DNA of 64,000 nucleotides from UBA6055 sp965203755. GTDB lineage: Bacteria > Chloroflexota > Anaerolineae > Aggregatilineales > Phototrophicaceae. The notes below the pieces were generated by a model. The model saw only the letters and a list, made by a program, of their open reading frames with translations, ran no database searches and was not told the DNA's origin. The stretch lies in assembly GCA_965203755.1 (NCBI GenBank), contig OZ241910.1:372001-436000 (forward strand). The letters run 5' to 3'. Both the position numbers and the translations under genes were made by a program. This document shows positions 8,806 to 17,122 of this stretch, one piece after another; positions within the stretch are counted from its first letter, which is position 1; every line of letters begins with the position of its first letter.

Positions 8806-10424
8806 ATCTGGGCGAATTTGAGGTTTTTGGCCCGGCGATTCTTGTCGGGGTTCTCTTCTTTCTTTTTCGCAGCGCCGAGCGGTGGCTGCACCAGCACATC
8901 TTTAAGGTGGGCTGGCTGCTGACTCGCAATCATCAAATCACTACCATTTTGTATTACATTGTCTTTCTGCCGGGCGCGTTGCTTCACGAAGCCGTCTGCT
9001 GGCTGGCTGCCGGCGTGCTGAACGTGCGGGCAAACCGATCCATCAAGCTGCCACAGCAGACGGAAATTGGCAGACTGGAACTCAACTTCATCCAGATCGC
9101 GCCCGGCGCGCATCCAGTCAAACGCGCCGTCATCGCCGGATCGCCGCCGGTCGCCGGGCTGCTGGCGCTTTGGGTGATTGCGATGAATGCTTTTGCGTTG
9201 GACACCGTTCTTAGCATTGCCGCGCCCGGACAGCTTGATGATGTCGCTCGGGCCGTCTCTGCCTTGACGGCCCAGGCGGATTTCTGGCTCTGGTTTTATG
9301 TGGCATTCACCATTGCCAACACCATGCTTCCGACTATGCCTGCCAAGCTGCGCGGCTGGAGGCAGATTGGCGCTGCGGCTTTGCCGGTGATAATCATCGG
9401 GCTTGCTTTGGGCATTAGCCAAACTTTTGCCGCCGAGGCCGGGGAGGCAATCGGGCAATTATTGAACAGCCTAGCGCTGATTTTGAGCTTAACGACCCTT
9501 ATCAATATCTTGATGATCATTGTCCTCGGCACAGTCGAGGCCGTCATTGAAGGTTTAACCGGACACAGCGCCGCGTTTCAGGATGGCAGGATGATCGCCA
9601 TGACTCGGCAGCAGGCGCTTGAGCGAAAAGAGGCGGAAAGGCAGCAGCGGCAGTCCGCTCGCTCCGCTCCCGCCCGCAAGAACGCGGCCGCCGCCACTTC
9701 CATTTACATGCTAAAATTGCCGATTCCAGGCCCGCCGGGGCAGGAACCCATAAGCAGAAGCGTCGTCACCGTGCTTGATGCGCCGGGTTCAAAGCAAGAG
9801 CCTGCTGTCAGGGAAAAGGATAAAAGGACGGCATCAATGCCGCCGTCTGTCATCCCGCCCCGTATGGACTTGCCGACTCCCAGGCAGATGGCAAAGCCGG
9901 CCTCTAACATTGCGCCCTTCAGCAAACAGAAACCGCGTCAGCAGCCAGAAGTCAAGTCAGGCGGAACGCCGCCGCTCGACGCAGCCGGCCGCACCGGCAG
10001 GGAAAGCGCGCGGTTTACGCCATTCAGCCGCCCTTTCGTTAAGCCGGCGACTGATATTACTGCGGCTGATGACCGCGATGAGGCTGGCGACAGCCCGCCG
10101 GCATCAAGGGAGGCGCCCTTTATGCGCCCCTTCGCTGATCAAAGCATCGACCAGGGCAATGCGCCGCCGGCAAAGCGAATGTCAGAATCCAAGCCAGGCC
10201 CAGCCACAGCAAGCGGCCGGCAGCAGATGGGCAAGGACCGATCGAAATCCATGCCGGCATTCAGCAAGACGCGTCCCGCACCCAAGCCAGCCCGACAAGC
10301 CGACAGGAATGCGAATCGGGAACAGGGCGATTCAGGGCATGCTGAAGACCAGGAGCTAAAATACGAGCCGATTGACGATGAATATATTGAAGAGGATGGC
10401 AGCTTTTATGATGACGCGCTCTAG
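8802..10424 (+). CDS. Membrane protein with degenerate HExxH-like motif and long disordered C-terminal tail
   Basis: The 540-residue protein has a membrane domain (about residues 1-260, roughly six hydrophobic segments) followed by a Pro/Ala/Lys/Arg-rich, probably disordered tail of about 280 residues that ends in an acidic stretch. Residues 62-67 read HEAVCW inside a hydrophobic stretch. Related-looking membrane peptidase families would have HExxH there, so the second histidine is a cysteine (C66), which argues against normal metallopeptidase activity. The start is TTG 8802, overlapping the tpiA stop (TTGA). I cannot assign a function. It converges with the minus-strand gene that follows, overlapping it by four bases. 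Confidence 0.6.
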   Translation: MNLGEFEVFGPAILVGVLFFLFRSAERWLHQHIFKVGWLLTRNHQITTILYYIVFLPGALLHEAVCWLAAGVLNVRANRSIKLPQQTEIGRLELNFIQIAPGAHPVKRAVIAGSPPVAGLLALWVIAMNAFALDTVLSIAAPGQLDDVARAVSALTAQADFWLWFYVAFTIANTMLPTMPAKLRGWRQIGAAALPVIIIGLALGISQTFAAEAGEAIGQLLNSLALILSLTTLINILMIIVLGTVEAVIEGLTGHSAAFQDGRMIAMTRQQALERKEAERQQRQSARSAPARKNAAAATSIYMLKLPIPGPPGQEPISRSVVTVLDAPGSKQEPAVREKDKRTASMPPSVIPPRMDLPTPRQMAKPASNIAPFSKQKPRQQPEVKSGGTPPLDAAGRTGRESARFTPFSRPFVKPATDITAADDRDEAGDSPPASREAPFMRPFADQSIDQGNAPPAKRMSESKPGPATASGRQQMGKDRSKSMPAFSKTRPAPKPARQADRNANREQGDSGHAEDQELKYEPIDDEYIEEDGSFYDDAL

Positions 10425-11470
10425 CCGTCCCGCAGCGGCGAAATCCGTCCAACTGCGATGAAGCCGACCGCGACGAATACGAGCATCAGGCCAAAGGCGA
10501 TAAACTTGAATAACTGGCTGGCGGTAACCAGGGTCAACAGCCCAAGCAGCGCGCAAACCGCATAATATCCCAGTGCGATCTGACGCGGAGAAAGCAAGCC
10601 GGCATCCAACAGTCGAAAATGGAGATGGCCGCGGTCGCCATGAAAAGGATTATACCCGTGTCGCAGTCGGTTGATGATCTGCCAGCCCAAGTCCATCAGC
10701 GGCAAGCCCATGACCAGCAGGATCGTCGCCATCTTGGCGCCGCCGATAATGCTAAGCGTCCCCAGAACATACCCCAGAAACCAGGCGCTTCCGCCCATAT
10801 AAATGCGCGCCGGATAGAAATTGTGAACCAGAAAGCCCAGCGATGCGCCCGCTAATGCCAAGGGCAGCAAACTCACGCTTGTCTGCGCCGGCTCCAGCCG
10901 AAAGGCGCTATTGAGAAACAAAACCATGCCGGCAATCACCGCAAGCCCGGCCGCCAAACCATCCGAACCATCCAGAAGATTGACGGTATTCATCATCAGG
11001 ATGAGCCAGAACATCGTAAGCGCGACCGTAACCAGCGGCGGCCAGGGGTCGGTTTGCAAACCGGTAAAGGGATTGTTGAAGAACTCGATAAAGATCTGAA
11101 AGACTATCGCAATGGCAGCGCTAAGGATTTGGCCCAGGAAAGCCTGAAAATAGTTGAGTCCCCAGATGTCATCGATGATGCCCAGCGCAAAAATGACGAT
11201 GCCGCCAATGATCAAGCCGGCCAGGCGGATGATTTCGTATGGATCGAAACGCGGCACCGGCAGCAGCTGCGCCAGCGCAATCGCAATCAGGAACCCGGCG
11301 AAAATCGCCAGACCGCCTAATTTGGGCATCGCCAGTGATTCCTGCCGCCGACCGCCCGGCTGTGAGGTAATGTCGAATCGGCAGCTGATGTAACGCGCCG
11401 CCGGAATCATCGCCAATGAAATCGCCAGCGCCAAATTAAAGACCATCACAAATGCAAACAAGTCAAGCAT
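10421..11470 (-). CDS. Undecaprenyl-phosphate sugar-phosphate transferase, WecA/TagO (MraY-like) family
   Basis: This is a polytopic membrane enzyme of 349 residues with about eleven hydrophobic segments. It has the family motifs GIIDDIWGL (first aspartate pair), NTVNLLDGSDGL (NxxNLxDGxDGL) and the cytoplasmic HGDRGHLHFRL loop of the WecA/TagO branch. Such enzymes transfer GlcNAc-1-phosphate or a similar sugar phosphate to undecaprenyl phosphate, the first step of surface glycan or teichoic acid synthesis. The ATG shares its A with the upp stop (TGATG). The two minus-strand genes therefore form an operon read from the upp promoter. Confidence 0.88.
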   Translation of the reverse strand: MLDLFAFVMVFNLALAISLAMIPAARYISCRFDITSQPGGRRQESLAMPKLGGLAIFAGFLIAIALAQLLPVPRFDPYEIIRLAGLIIGGIVIFALGIIDDIWGLNYFQAFLGQILSAAIAIVFQIFIEFFNNPFTGLQTDPWPPLVTVALTMFWLILMMNTVNLLDGSDGLAAGLAVIAGMVLFLNSAFRLEPAQTSVSLLPLALAGASLGFLVHNFYPARIYMGGSAWFLGYVLGTLSIIGGAKMATILLVMGLPLMDLGWQIINRLRHGYNPFHGDRGHLHFRLLDAGLLSPRQIALGYYAVCALLGLLTLVTASQLFKFIAFGLMLVFVAVGFIAVGRISPLRDG

Positions 11471-12096
11471 CAGGTACCAAACATACGGTCGCCGGCATCA
11501 CCAAGGCCCGGGACAATGAAGCCGATCTCGTTGAGCCTCTCGTCCAGTTCGGCTACATGAATCGGAACATCGGGATGGGCAGCGGACAAAGCGGCCACCC
11601 CTTCTGGGGCTGCCAAAACACCTAGAAATTTGATGCGCTTCGCACCCCACTGCTTCAAGATATCGACGGTCGCGACTGCCGAGCCGCCGGTCGCCAGCAT
11701 CGGATCCAGCACCAGGCAAAGCTGGACGGTGGGCGCCGCCGGCAGTTTGTTGTAATACTCCACCGGGCGCAGCGTCGTCTCATCCCGATACAAGCCGATG
11801 TGCCACACCTGAACCGAAGGCAGCAATTCCTGGATGCCATCAACCAATCCCAAGCCTGCCCGTAGGACCGGAACAAGTCCAATGACTTCGGCCGCTTCGG
11901 CGCCGACGGCTTGCCCCATAGGTGTATTCACCATTCTTGCTGTGAGTTCCAAATCCTGCGTGGCTTCATAACATAACAACAAAGCCAGTTCCCGCACCAA
12001 TTCACGAAACCTTCGATGATCGGTGCTGATATCCCGCAGCTGGGTCAGCTTGTGCTTGACCAATGGATGTGATGAGACATGCAATCGCTCTGTCAT
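11470..12096 (-). CDS. upp: Uracil phosphoribosyltransferase
   Basis: It salvages uracil with PRPP to UMP. The 208-residue length is standard. Residues include VPVLRAGLG, the PRPP-binding loop LVLDPMLATGGSA and the uracil-binding GFIVPGLGDAGDR near the C-terminus. The start at 12096 (MTERLHV) follows a GAGGCGAAGG ribosome binding site; the longer open frame upstream crosses the promoter and resembles nothing. It is first gene of a two-gene minus-strand unit with the WecA/TagO-like gene. Confidence 0.95.
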   Translation of the reverse strand: MTERLHVSSHPLVKHKLTQLRDISTDHRRFRELVRELALLLCYEATQDLELTARMVNTPMGQAVGAEAAEVIGLVPVLRAGLGLVDGIQELLPSVQVWHIGLYRDETTLRPVEYYNKLPAAPTVQLCLVLDPMLATGGSAVATVDILKQWGAKRIKFLGVLAAPEGVAALSAAHPDVPIHVAELDERLNEIGFIVPGLGDAGDRMFGT

Positions 12097-12133
12097 CTGC
12101 CCTTCGCCTCTTTCCTCGCCGATGCCTGTTATT

Positions 12134-12162
12134 AGTGTATGCGGGGATGCACATTCTGTAAA
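12134..12162 (-). promoter_or_regulatory. Predicted promoter of upp
   Basis: On the minus strand TTTACA (12157-12162) and TACACT (12134-12139) are separated by exactly 17 bases, a good sigma-70-type arrangement. It lies 37 bases upstream of the upp start codon and is divergent from the ruvB promoter. Confidence 0.55.
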
Positions 12163-12169
12163 GCGATCA

Positions 12170-12197
12170 TTGCAACCTTCGGTCGCCGGGTTATACT
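12170..12197 (+). promoter_or_regulatory. Predicted promoter of ruvB-queA
   Basis: TTGCAA (12170-12175) and TATACT (12192-12197) are separated by 16 bases, and the -10 lies 44 bases before the ruvB start. Together with the upp promoter it makes a compact divergent control region. Confidence 0.5.
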
Positions 12198-12241
12198 GAT
12201 AGAACATTTTTGCCAGATAAGCGGTACGATAAAACAGGTGT

Positions 12242-13276
12242 ATGATGCCCGATGATGGCCGCTTCGTCAGTGGCGCGCAAAAAACCAATGAACGCGAAAA
12301 CATCGCCCTGCGCCCAAAATGTCTGGGGGACATAATTGGGCAAGGCCGCGTGCGCGAGAATCTTAGCATCATCATTGAAGCCGCCATCGCCCGCGGCGAG
12401 CCGATTGACCATGTTTTGTTTTATGGCCCGCCGGGGCTCGGCAAGACCTCGCTGGCTTATGTCATCGCCAACGAAGTGCGCGCCAGCATTCGCATCACCG
12501 CTGGGCCTGCCATCGAGCGCGCCGGGGATTTGGCGGCTGTCCTAACCCATCTCAAAAAAGGCGACATCCTCTTTATTGATGAAGTTCATCGTCTGGGCAA
12601 AGCCGTTGAAGAGATTCTGTATCCAGCCATGGAAGACTTTGTCCTTGACATTGTCATTGGCAAGGGGCCGGCCGCCAAGACGCTGCGGCTGAATCTGCCG
12701 CGTTTTACGGTCATTGGCGCGACAACGCGCCTGGCGCTCTTGGCAGCCCCGCTGCGCGACCGCTTTGGCGCCCGCTTTCGGCTCGATTTTTATGACCAGC
12801 CGGCAATGGAACACATCATTCGGCGGGCAGCGAAACTCCTTCATGTCGAAATCGAGCCGAAAGGCACCATCGAAATCGCCAAACGGGCCCGCGGAACGCC
12901 GCGCGTGGGTCTGCGGCTGCTGCGCCGGGTCCGCGACTATGCCGAAGCGCGCGCTGACGGGGTGATCACCGAAGCGGTCACACAGGCGGCGCTTGAACTG
13001 CTGGAAATCGACCATCTGGGGCTTGATGATATCGACCGTCGCATCCTGCACACCATCATTGAAAAATTCAGCGGCGGGCCGGTCGGGCTGGAAACCATCT
13101 CCGCCGCCATCAGCGAAGACAGCGCGACGATCATGGATGTCTACGAGCCCTATCTGATTCAGCTGGGCTTTATTGACCGCACGCCGCGCGGGCGGATTTG
13201 CACCGTCCATGCCTACAATCATCTGGGCATCGACTATTCAGACAATCAGGCATCGGGACAGCAGCGCCTGCTATGA
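12242..13276 (+). CDS. ruvB: Holliday junction branch migration helicase RuvB
   Basis: This is the hexameric AAA+ motor that drives branch migration with RuvA. The 344-residue protein has Walker A GPPGLGKT (62-69), Walker B LFIDEVHR, sensor GATTR and a C-terminal winged-helix domain ending in TPRGR. It starts at the first of two adjacent ATG codons. The stop overlaps the queA start (ATGA). RuvA and RuvC are encoded about 23 kb away with yebC, so the Ruv machinery is split between two transcription units. Confidence 0.97.
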   Translation: MMPDDGRFVSGAQKTNERENIALRPKCLGDIIGQGRVRENLSIIIEAAIARGEPIDHVLFYGPPGLGKTSLAYVIANEVRASIRITAGPAIERAGDLAAVLTHLKKGDILFIDEVHRLGKAVEEILYPAMEDFVLDIVIGKGPAAKTLRLNLPRFTVIGATTRLALLAAPLRDRFGARFRLDFYDQPAMEHIIRRAAKLLHVEIEPKGTIEIAKRARGTPRVGLRLLRRVRDYAEARADGVITEAVTQAALELLEIDHLGLDDIDRRILHTIIEKFSGGPVGLETISAAISEDSATIMDVYEPYLIQLGFIDRTPRGRICTVHAYNHLGIDYSDNQASGQQRLL

Positions 13277-14298
13277 AGGTGTCCGACTTTGACTATGATT
13301 TGCCAGCCGGCTGTATTGCCCAGCGGCCGGCTGATCCGCGCGATTCGTCCAAGCTAATGCGTCTGAATCGCCGCAGCGGCGCGGTGTCTCATCACAGCTT
13401 CGCTGATATTGTCGATATGATTGACGCCAATGATGTCCTGGTGATGAACAATACGCGCGTGATCCCGGCGCGGCTCCGGGCGTATAAAGCCGAAAGCGGC
13501 GGCAAAGTCGAAATCCTGCTCTTGAGACAAATGGATGCCTTGCGCTGGCATGCGCTTGTGGGCGGCAAAAATGTCACACAAGGTCTGCGGCTGAAGTTTG
13601 GCCGCCGCGACCTGTCGTGTCATGTCATTCGGGTATTGGAAAAAGCCGAACGGATTCTTGAATTCAGTCAGCCGGTGAACCCTCTGCTGGGCGAATTGGG
13701 GGAAATTCCGCTCCCGCCCTATATCAAGGCGGATTTGGATGATGATGAACGTTATCAAACCATTTACAGCCAGGTTGAAGGCTCGGCAGCGGCGCCGACC
13801 GCCGGCTTGCATTTTACACCCAATGTGCTGGCTGCTCTGAAGCGCAAAGACGTCAAGCTGGCATACTGCACCCTGCACATCGGGCTGGGCACCTTTCAGC
13901 CGGTCACGGCGAAACTCGTGACTGAACACAAAATCCACCGCGAATTCGCCATCCTCGACCGCCGCAGCGTCCAAATTATCAATGACGCCAAACTTGGCGG
14001 CGGGCGAATCATAGCCGTCGGCACCACTTCAGCCCGCACCATCGAGACCGCCGCCAGCCGCCGGCGGCCGCCTCAAACCGTGGCCGCCTTTGAGGGCGAT
14101 ACCAGCCTGTTTATCTATCCAGGCTACTCATGGCGCGCCGTGGATGCCATGATCACCAACTTTCACCTGCCCAAATCGACCCTGCTGATGATGCTGGCGG
14201 CTTTCGTCGGCCGCGAACGTCTGCTGGCCGCTTACGAAATCGCCAAACAGGAAAACTATCGATTTTATTCCTTCGGCGATGCCATGTTTATCAGTTAA
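13273..14298 (+). CDS. queA: S-adenosylmethionine:tRNA ribosyltransferase-isomerase QueA
   Basis: It transfers the ribose of SAM to 7-aminomethyl-7-deazaguanine in tRNA, giving epoxyqueuosine. The 341-residue protein has the typical start SDFDYDLP, IAQRPADPRDSS, PTAGLHFT and LHIGLGTFQPV, and the C-terminal FHLPKSTLLM. The start is ATG 13273, overlapping the ruvB stop. Pairing with ruvB is a common bacterial arrangement. No other queuosine genes lie in the window. Confidence 0.96.
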   Translation: MKVSDFDYDLPAGCIAQRPADPRDSSKLMRLNRRSGAVSHHSFADIVDMIDANDVLVMNNTRVIPARLRAYKAESGGKVEILLLRQMDALRWHALVGGKNVTQGLRLKFGRRDLSCHVIRVLEKAERILEFSQPVNPLLGELGEIPLPPYIKADLDDDERYQTIYSQVEGSAAAPTAGLHFTPNVLAALKRKDVKLAYCTLHIGLGTFQPVTAKLVTEHKIHREFAILDRRSVQIINDAKLGGGRIIAVGTTSARTIETAASRRRPPQTVAAFEGDTSLFIYPGYSWRAVDAMITNFHLPKSTLLMMLAAFVGRERLLAAYEIAKQENYRFYSFGDAMFIS

Positions 14299-14335
14299 CG
14301 AAATAGACCGCATCTCAACTCGCAAAAACCAGCGC

Positions 14336-14365
14336 TTGACCGTATCCTGACCTTGCCGCTATAAT
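14336..14365 (+). promoter_or_regulatory. Promoter of rplU-rpmA-rpmE
   Basis: TTGACC (14336-14341) and a perfect TATAAT (14360-14365) are separated by 18 bases. This is the closest match to the sigma-70 consensus in the window, as expected for ribosomal protein genes. It leaves an untranslated leader of about 110 bases before rplU. Confidence 0.75.
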
Positions 14366-14482
14366 GCCTGTTGCCCTGCGTCGGAAAGTAGGGTATTTTG
14401 CTGTTAGCCAATTTTCCCCGTCAACAGAGCCGATGACGGCATCTCTTGCGGAGAATCGAAGTGAAGGTTGGAGAAACCGATT

Positions 14483-14818
14483 ATGTATGCAATTATCCGC
14501 AGCGGCGGCAAACAATATCGAGCGGAAGTCGGCAGGACGGTTGATGTTGACCGGCTTCCCCATGAGGTTGGCGAATCGATTGAACTTGATGATGTCCTGC
14601 TGGTTGCTGATGGCGACCACACCGCCATTGGTCAACCGCGGGTTGAAGGCGCATCGGTTGCGGTGACCGTCGTTGAACAGTTTCGCGGCAAGAAAATCAT
14701 CGTCTACAAATATCGTCAGCGCACAAGCTATCGGCGCAAACAGGGGCATCGTCAGTATTATACCCGCCTCCGCATTGATGATATCAAGGTTAAGGGGGAA
14801 AGCTCAAATGGCACATAA
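14483..14818 (+). CDS. rplU: 50S ribosomal protein L21
   Basis: This large-subunit protein binds 23S rRNA. The 111-residue product begins MYAIIRSGGKQYR, the family's hallmark N-terminus, and has the basic KYRQRTSYRRKQGHRQ segment near residues 74-89. I chose ATG 14483 with GGAG about nine bases upstream; an in-frame TTG at 14468 would add five residues. The last 11 bases overlap rpmA in another frame, so the two are probably translationally coupled. Confidence 0.95.
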   Translation: MYAIIRSGGKQYRAEVGRTVDVDRLPHEVGESIELDDVLLVADGDHTAIGQPRVEGASVAVTVVEQFRGKKIIVYKYRQRTSYRRKQGHRQYYTRLRIDDIKVKGESSNGT

Positions 14819-15095
14819 AAAAGGCGGCGGCTCAACCAGCAACGGGCGCGACAGCAATGCGAAGCGGCTGGGGGTCAAGAATTACGGCGGGCAGTTTGTC
14901 ATTCCCGGCAACATTATCGTGCGCCAGCGCGGCACGAAATTTCATCCCGGCGAAGGTGTTGGCATGGGCAAGGATCACACCATCTTCGCGACCCGCCCTG
15001 GCTTCGTTACGTTTGAAAAAATGCGCGGGCGCAAGGGGCAGAAGCGCATCAGCGTTTATGAGACGCATGCAAAATCGGGACAATCCCTAAACTAA
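14808..15095 (+). CDS. rpmA: 50S ribosomal protein L27
   Basis: L27 reaches the peptidyl transferase centre with its N-terminal tail. The 95-residue product starts MAHKKGGGSTSNGRDSN, the mature-type tail, so no Prp-type N-terminal cleavage motif is present. It continues with GVKNYGGQFV and HPGEGVGMGKDHT. A strong GGGGGA ribosome binding site lies inside the end of rplU. The gene order rplU-rpmA is conserved in bacteria. Confidence 0.96.
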   Translation: MAHKKGGGSTSNGRDSNAKRLGVKNYGGQFVIPGNIIVRQRGTKFHPGEGVGMGKDHTIFATRPGFVTFEKMRGRKGQKRISVYETHAKSGQSLN

Positions 15096-15113
15096 TCCGA
15101 TACCCAATCAAGT

Positions 15114-15145
15114 CCTTCACGCCACTCGCCGCGGAGCCGTGAAGG
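15114..15145 (+). promoter_or_regulatory. Hairpin in the leader of the L31 gene
   Basis: CCTTCACG (15114-15121) and CGTGAAGG (15138-15145) form a perfect 8-base-pair stem with a 16-base loop. It ends four bases before the GAGGA ribosome binding site of rpmE. There is no T-run, so it is not an ordinary terminator. It could be a regulatory leader or a processing site; the role is inference. Confidence 0.4.
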
Positions 15146-15158
15146 CGCGGAGGAAACA

Positions 15159-15617
15159 ATGAAACAAGATATTCATCCAGCATGGCACGAGGCGCAGGTT
15201 CGCTGCACCACCTGCGGGACAACCTGGACAACTGGCGCAACCGTCGATTCGCTTACCGTCGAAATCTGTTCCAACTGTCATCCCTTCTACACCGGCGAGC
15301 AGCGCATCGTCGATACCGAAGGACGAGTTGACAAGTTTATGAAACGTTTAAGGCAGCGGGACGAAATCCGTTCGGCGCAAGACCGCCGACAAGCGGAAAA
15401 GGCGCCGCTTGACCTGCCGATTGCAGACTTGGGGCTAAGCGCAAGATACGCGACCATATTGGAAGAAAATGGCATCAAGGTCGTGTCGGATGTGTTAAAT
15501 CGACTGGGCGAAGAGAGCGATGACAACAGCATTTTGGCGATCCAGGGCATCGGACGCAAAGTCCTTAGCGACCTGAAGAAAACACTCCGCGCCAAAGGCT
15601 ACCGACTCAACAGCTAA
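15159..15617 (+). CDS. rpmE: Ribosomal protein L31 with C-terminal RNA polymerase alpha-CTD-like helix-hairpin-helix extension
   Basis: Residues 1-65 are a zinc-type L31: start MKQDIHPAW, cysteines C16, C19, C37 and C40, and the conserved CHPFYTG (40-46) and GRVDKF. Normal L31 ends near residue 70. Here a charged linker (66-83) leads to about 65 more residues. These resemble the C-terminal domain of RNA polymerase alpha: LGLSARYATILEENGI, then VVSDVLNRL, then IQGIGRKVLSDLKKTL, matching the alpha-CTD order of helix, helix and GxGxxS/K hairpin. I infer a fused DNA/RNA-binding helix-hairpin-helix domain. The frame is continuous and the codon pattern is even, so an assembly join is unlikely. It follows rplU-rpmA. 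Confidence 0.85.
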   Translation: MKQDIHPAWHEAQVRCTTCGTTWTTGATVDSLTVEICSNCHPFYTGEQRIVDTEGRVDKFMKRLRQRDEIRSAQDRRQAEKAPLDLPIADLGLSARYATILEENGIKVVSDVLNRLGEESDDNSILAIQGIGRKVLSDLKKTLRAKGYRLNS

Positions 15618-15670
15618 ACCAGCGCGAACAAGTTCCACGCTCATACACATCATCAAGAGGCAGCGGCAGG

Positions 15671-16261
15671 ATGAAACATCATTCGGGTCGTATTGAAGTG
15701 ATTTGCGGCAGTATGTTTTGTGGAAAAACAGAAGAGCTCATTCGGCGGGTGCGGCGGGCCATCATCGCCGGGCAAAAGACCAAAGTCTTCAAACCAAGTC
15801 TTGATGACCGTTACGGCATCCAAAATGTCACCAGCCACGCCGGCCAAACGGTAGACGCGATTCCGGTAAGCTCATCCCTTGACATCCTGGAACAGGCGAA
15901 CAGCGATACCACGGTAGCTGCGATTGACGAAGCCCAATTTTTTGATGATGGCATTGTGGAGGTGGCGCAGAAGCTCGCCGATGCTCACAATATCCGCGTC
16001 ATCGCCGCCGGGCTTGACCTTGACTTTCGGGGCGAACCCTTTGGGTCGATGCCCTATCTGTTAAGCATTGCCGAAGATGTGACCAAACTTCATGCCATCT
16101 GTATGATTTGCGGGGAATCAGCCAGTCGGACGCAGCGGCTTGTGAACGGCAAGCCGGCCGGCTACCATGAGCCTGTCATTCTGGTAGGCGCCCAGGAAGC
16201 GTATGAAGCCCGCTGCCGCCGGCATCATATTGTGCCTCGTTCCGAAACACAGCCCAAATAA
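15671..16261 (+). CDS. tdk: Thymidine kinase, type II
   Basis: It phosphorylates thymidine with ATP for dTTP salvage. The 196-residue protein has the P-loop GSMFCGKTEEL, the DEAQFFD motif, the lasso region with a Cys pair (CMICG) and a second metal-binding Cys/His group near the C-terminus (CRRHH), and YHEPVILVGA. These fit the tetrameric zinc-containing family. Flavin-dependent ThyX at 37100 provides the de novo route. It stands 53 bases after rpmE and converges on sucD. Confidence 0.95.
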   Translation: MKHHSGRIEVICGSMFCGKTEELIRRVRRAIIAGQKTKVFKPSLDDRYGIQNVTSHAGQTVDAIPVSSSLDILEQANSDTTVAAIDEAQFFDDGIVEVAQKLADAHNIRVIAAGLDLDFRGEPFGSMPYLLSIAEDVTKLHAICMICGESASRTQRLVNGKPAGYHEPVILVGAQEAYEARCRRHHIVPRSETQPK

Positions 16262-16263
16262 CA

Positions 16264-17121
16264 TCAAGAAAGCAAATCAGGGATTTCCTCTGGATTGGCG
16301 GCGACGCGCGCGCCAGCGGCCGCCAGCGCCTGTATCTTTTCTTCCGCCGAGCCTTCGCCGCCGTCCACAATCGCTCCGGCGTGTCCCATCCGCTTGCCGG
16401 GAGGCGCGCTACGCCCGGCGATGAAGGCTGCCACCGGTTTGGTCATTGAGTTCTTGATATAGTCTGCCGCCGCAATTTCGGCGCTGCCGCCGATTTCGCC
16501 CAGCAAGGCGACCTTTTCGGTTTCTGGGTCATTTTCAAACATCTCCAGCACCTCCACAAAGGTGGTGCCAATAACTGGATCTCCGCCAATGCCAACCATG
16601 GTCGAAATGCCGATGCCCTTGTTCTTCATGGCAAAGCCGACCTCATAGGTCAATGTGCCGCTCTTGGAGACCACCCCGACATTACCGGGGACCGCCACCA
16701 TCGCCGGGATGATGCCGACTTTGGCTTGACCGGGCGTTATCGCGCCGGGGCAATTTGGGCCAATCAGGCGCGCCGGGCGCCGGGCGCAAAAACTGACGAC
16801 CTTCATCATATCGGCAACCGGTATGTGTTCTGTCAAACCAATAATCAGTTGGATGCCGGCATCGGCCGCCTCCATGATGGCATCGGGCGCAAAACGCGCC
16901 GGCACTGTGACCAGGCTGACATCGGCATTGGTGGTTTCGACGGCTTTACGCATGGTGTCGAAGACCGGCTTGCCTTCAAACCATTCGCCGCCTTTTCCCG
17001 GCGTCACACCGCCGACCACATCGGTGCCGTATTCCATCATCAGCCGGGCATGAAAACCGCCCTGACGGCCAGTAATGCCCTGAACCAGCACCTTTGAGTT
17101 TTTATCGATAAGAATAGCCAT
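16264..17121 (-). CDS. sucD: Succinyl-CoA ligase, alpha subunit
   Basis: This TCA cycle enzyme subunit binds CoA and carries the phosphohistidine. The 285-residue protein has GITGRQGGFH for CoA binding, IGPNCPGAI and the active-site histidine in GKRMGHAGAI near residues 240-249. The stop is two bases from the convergent tdk stop. It starts one base after the sucC stop, so sucC-sucD form one operon in the usual order. Confidence 0.97.
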   Translation of the reverse strand: MAILIDKNSKVLVQGITGRQGGFHARLMMEYGTDVVGGVTPGKGGEWFEGKPVFDTMRKAVETTNADVSLVTVPARFAPDAIMEAADAGIQLIIGLTEHIPVADMMKVVSFCARRPARLIGPNCPGAITPGQAKVGIIPAMVAVPGNVGVVSKSGTLTYEVGFAMKNKGIGISTMVGIGGDPVIGTTFVEVLEMFENDPETEKVALLGEIGGSAEIAAADYIKNSMTKPVAAFIAGRSAPPGKRMGHAGAIVDGGEGSAEEKIQALAAAGARVAANPEEIPDLLS

Positions 17122-17122
17122 C

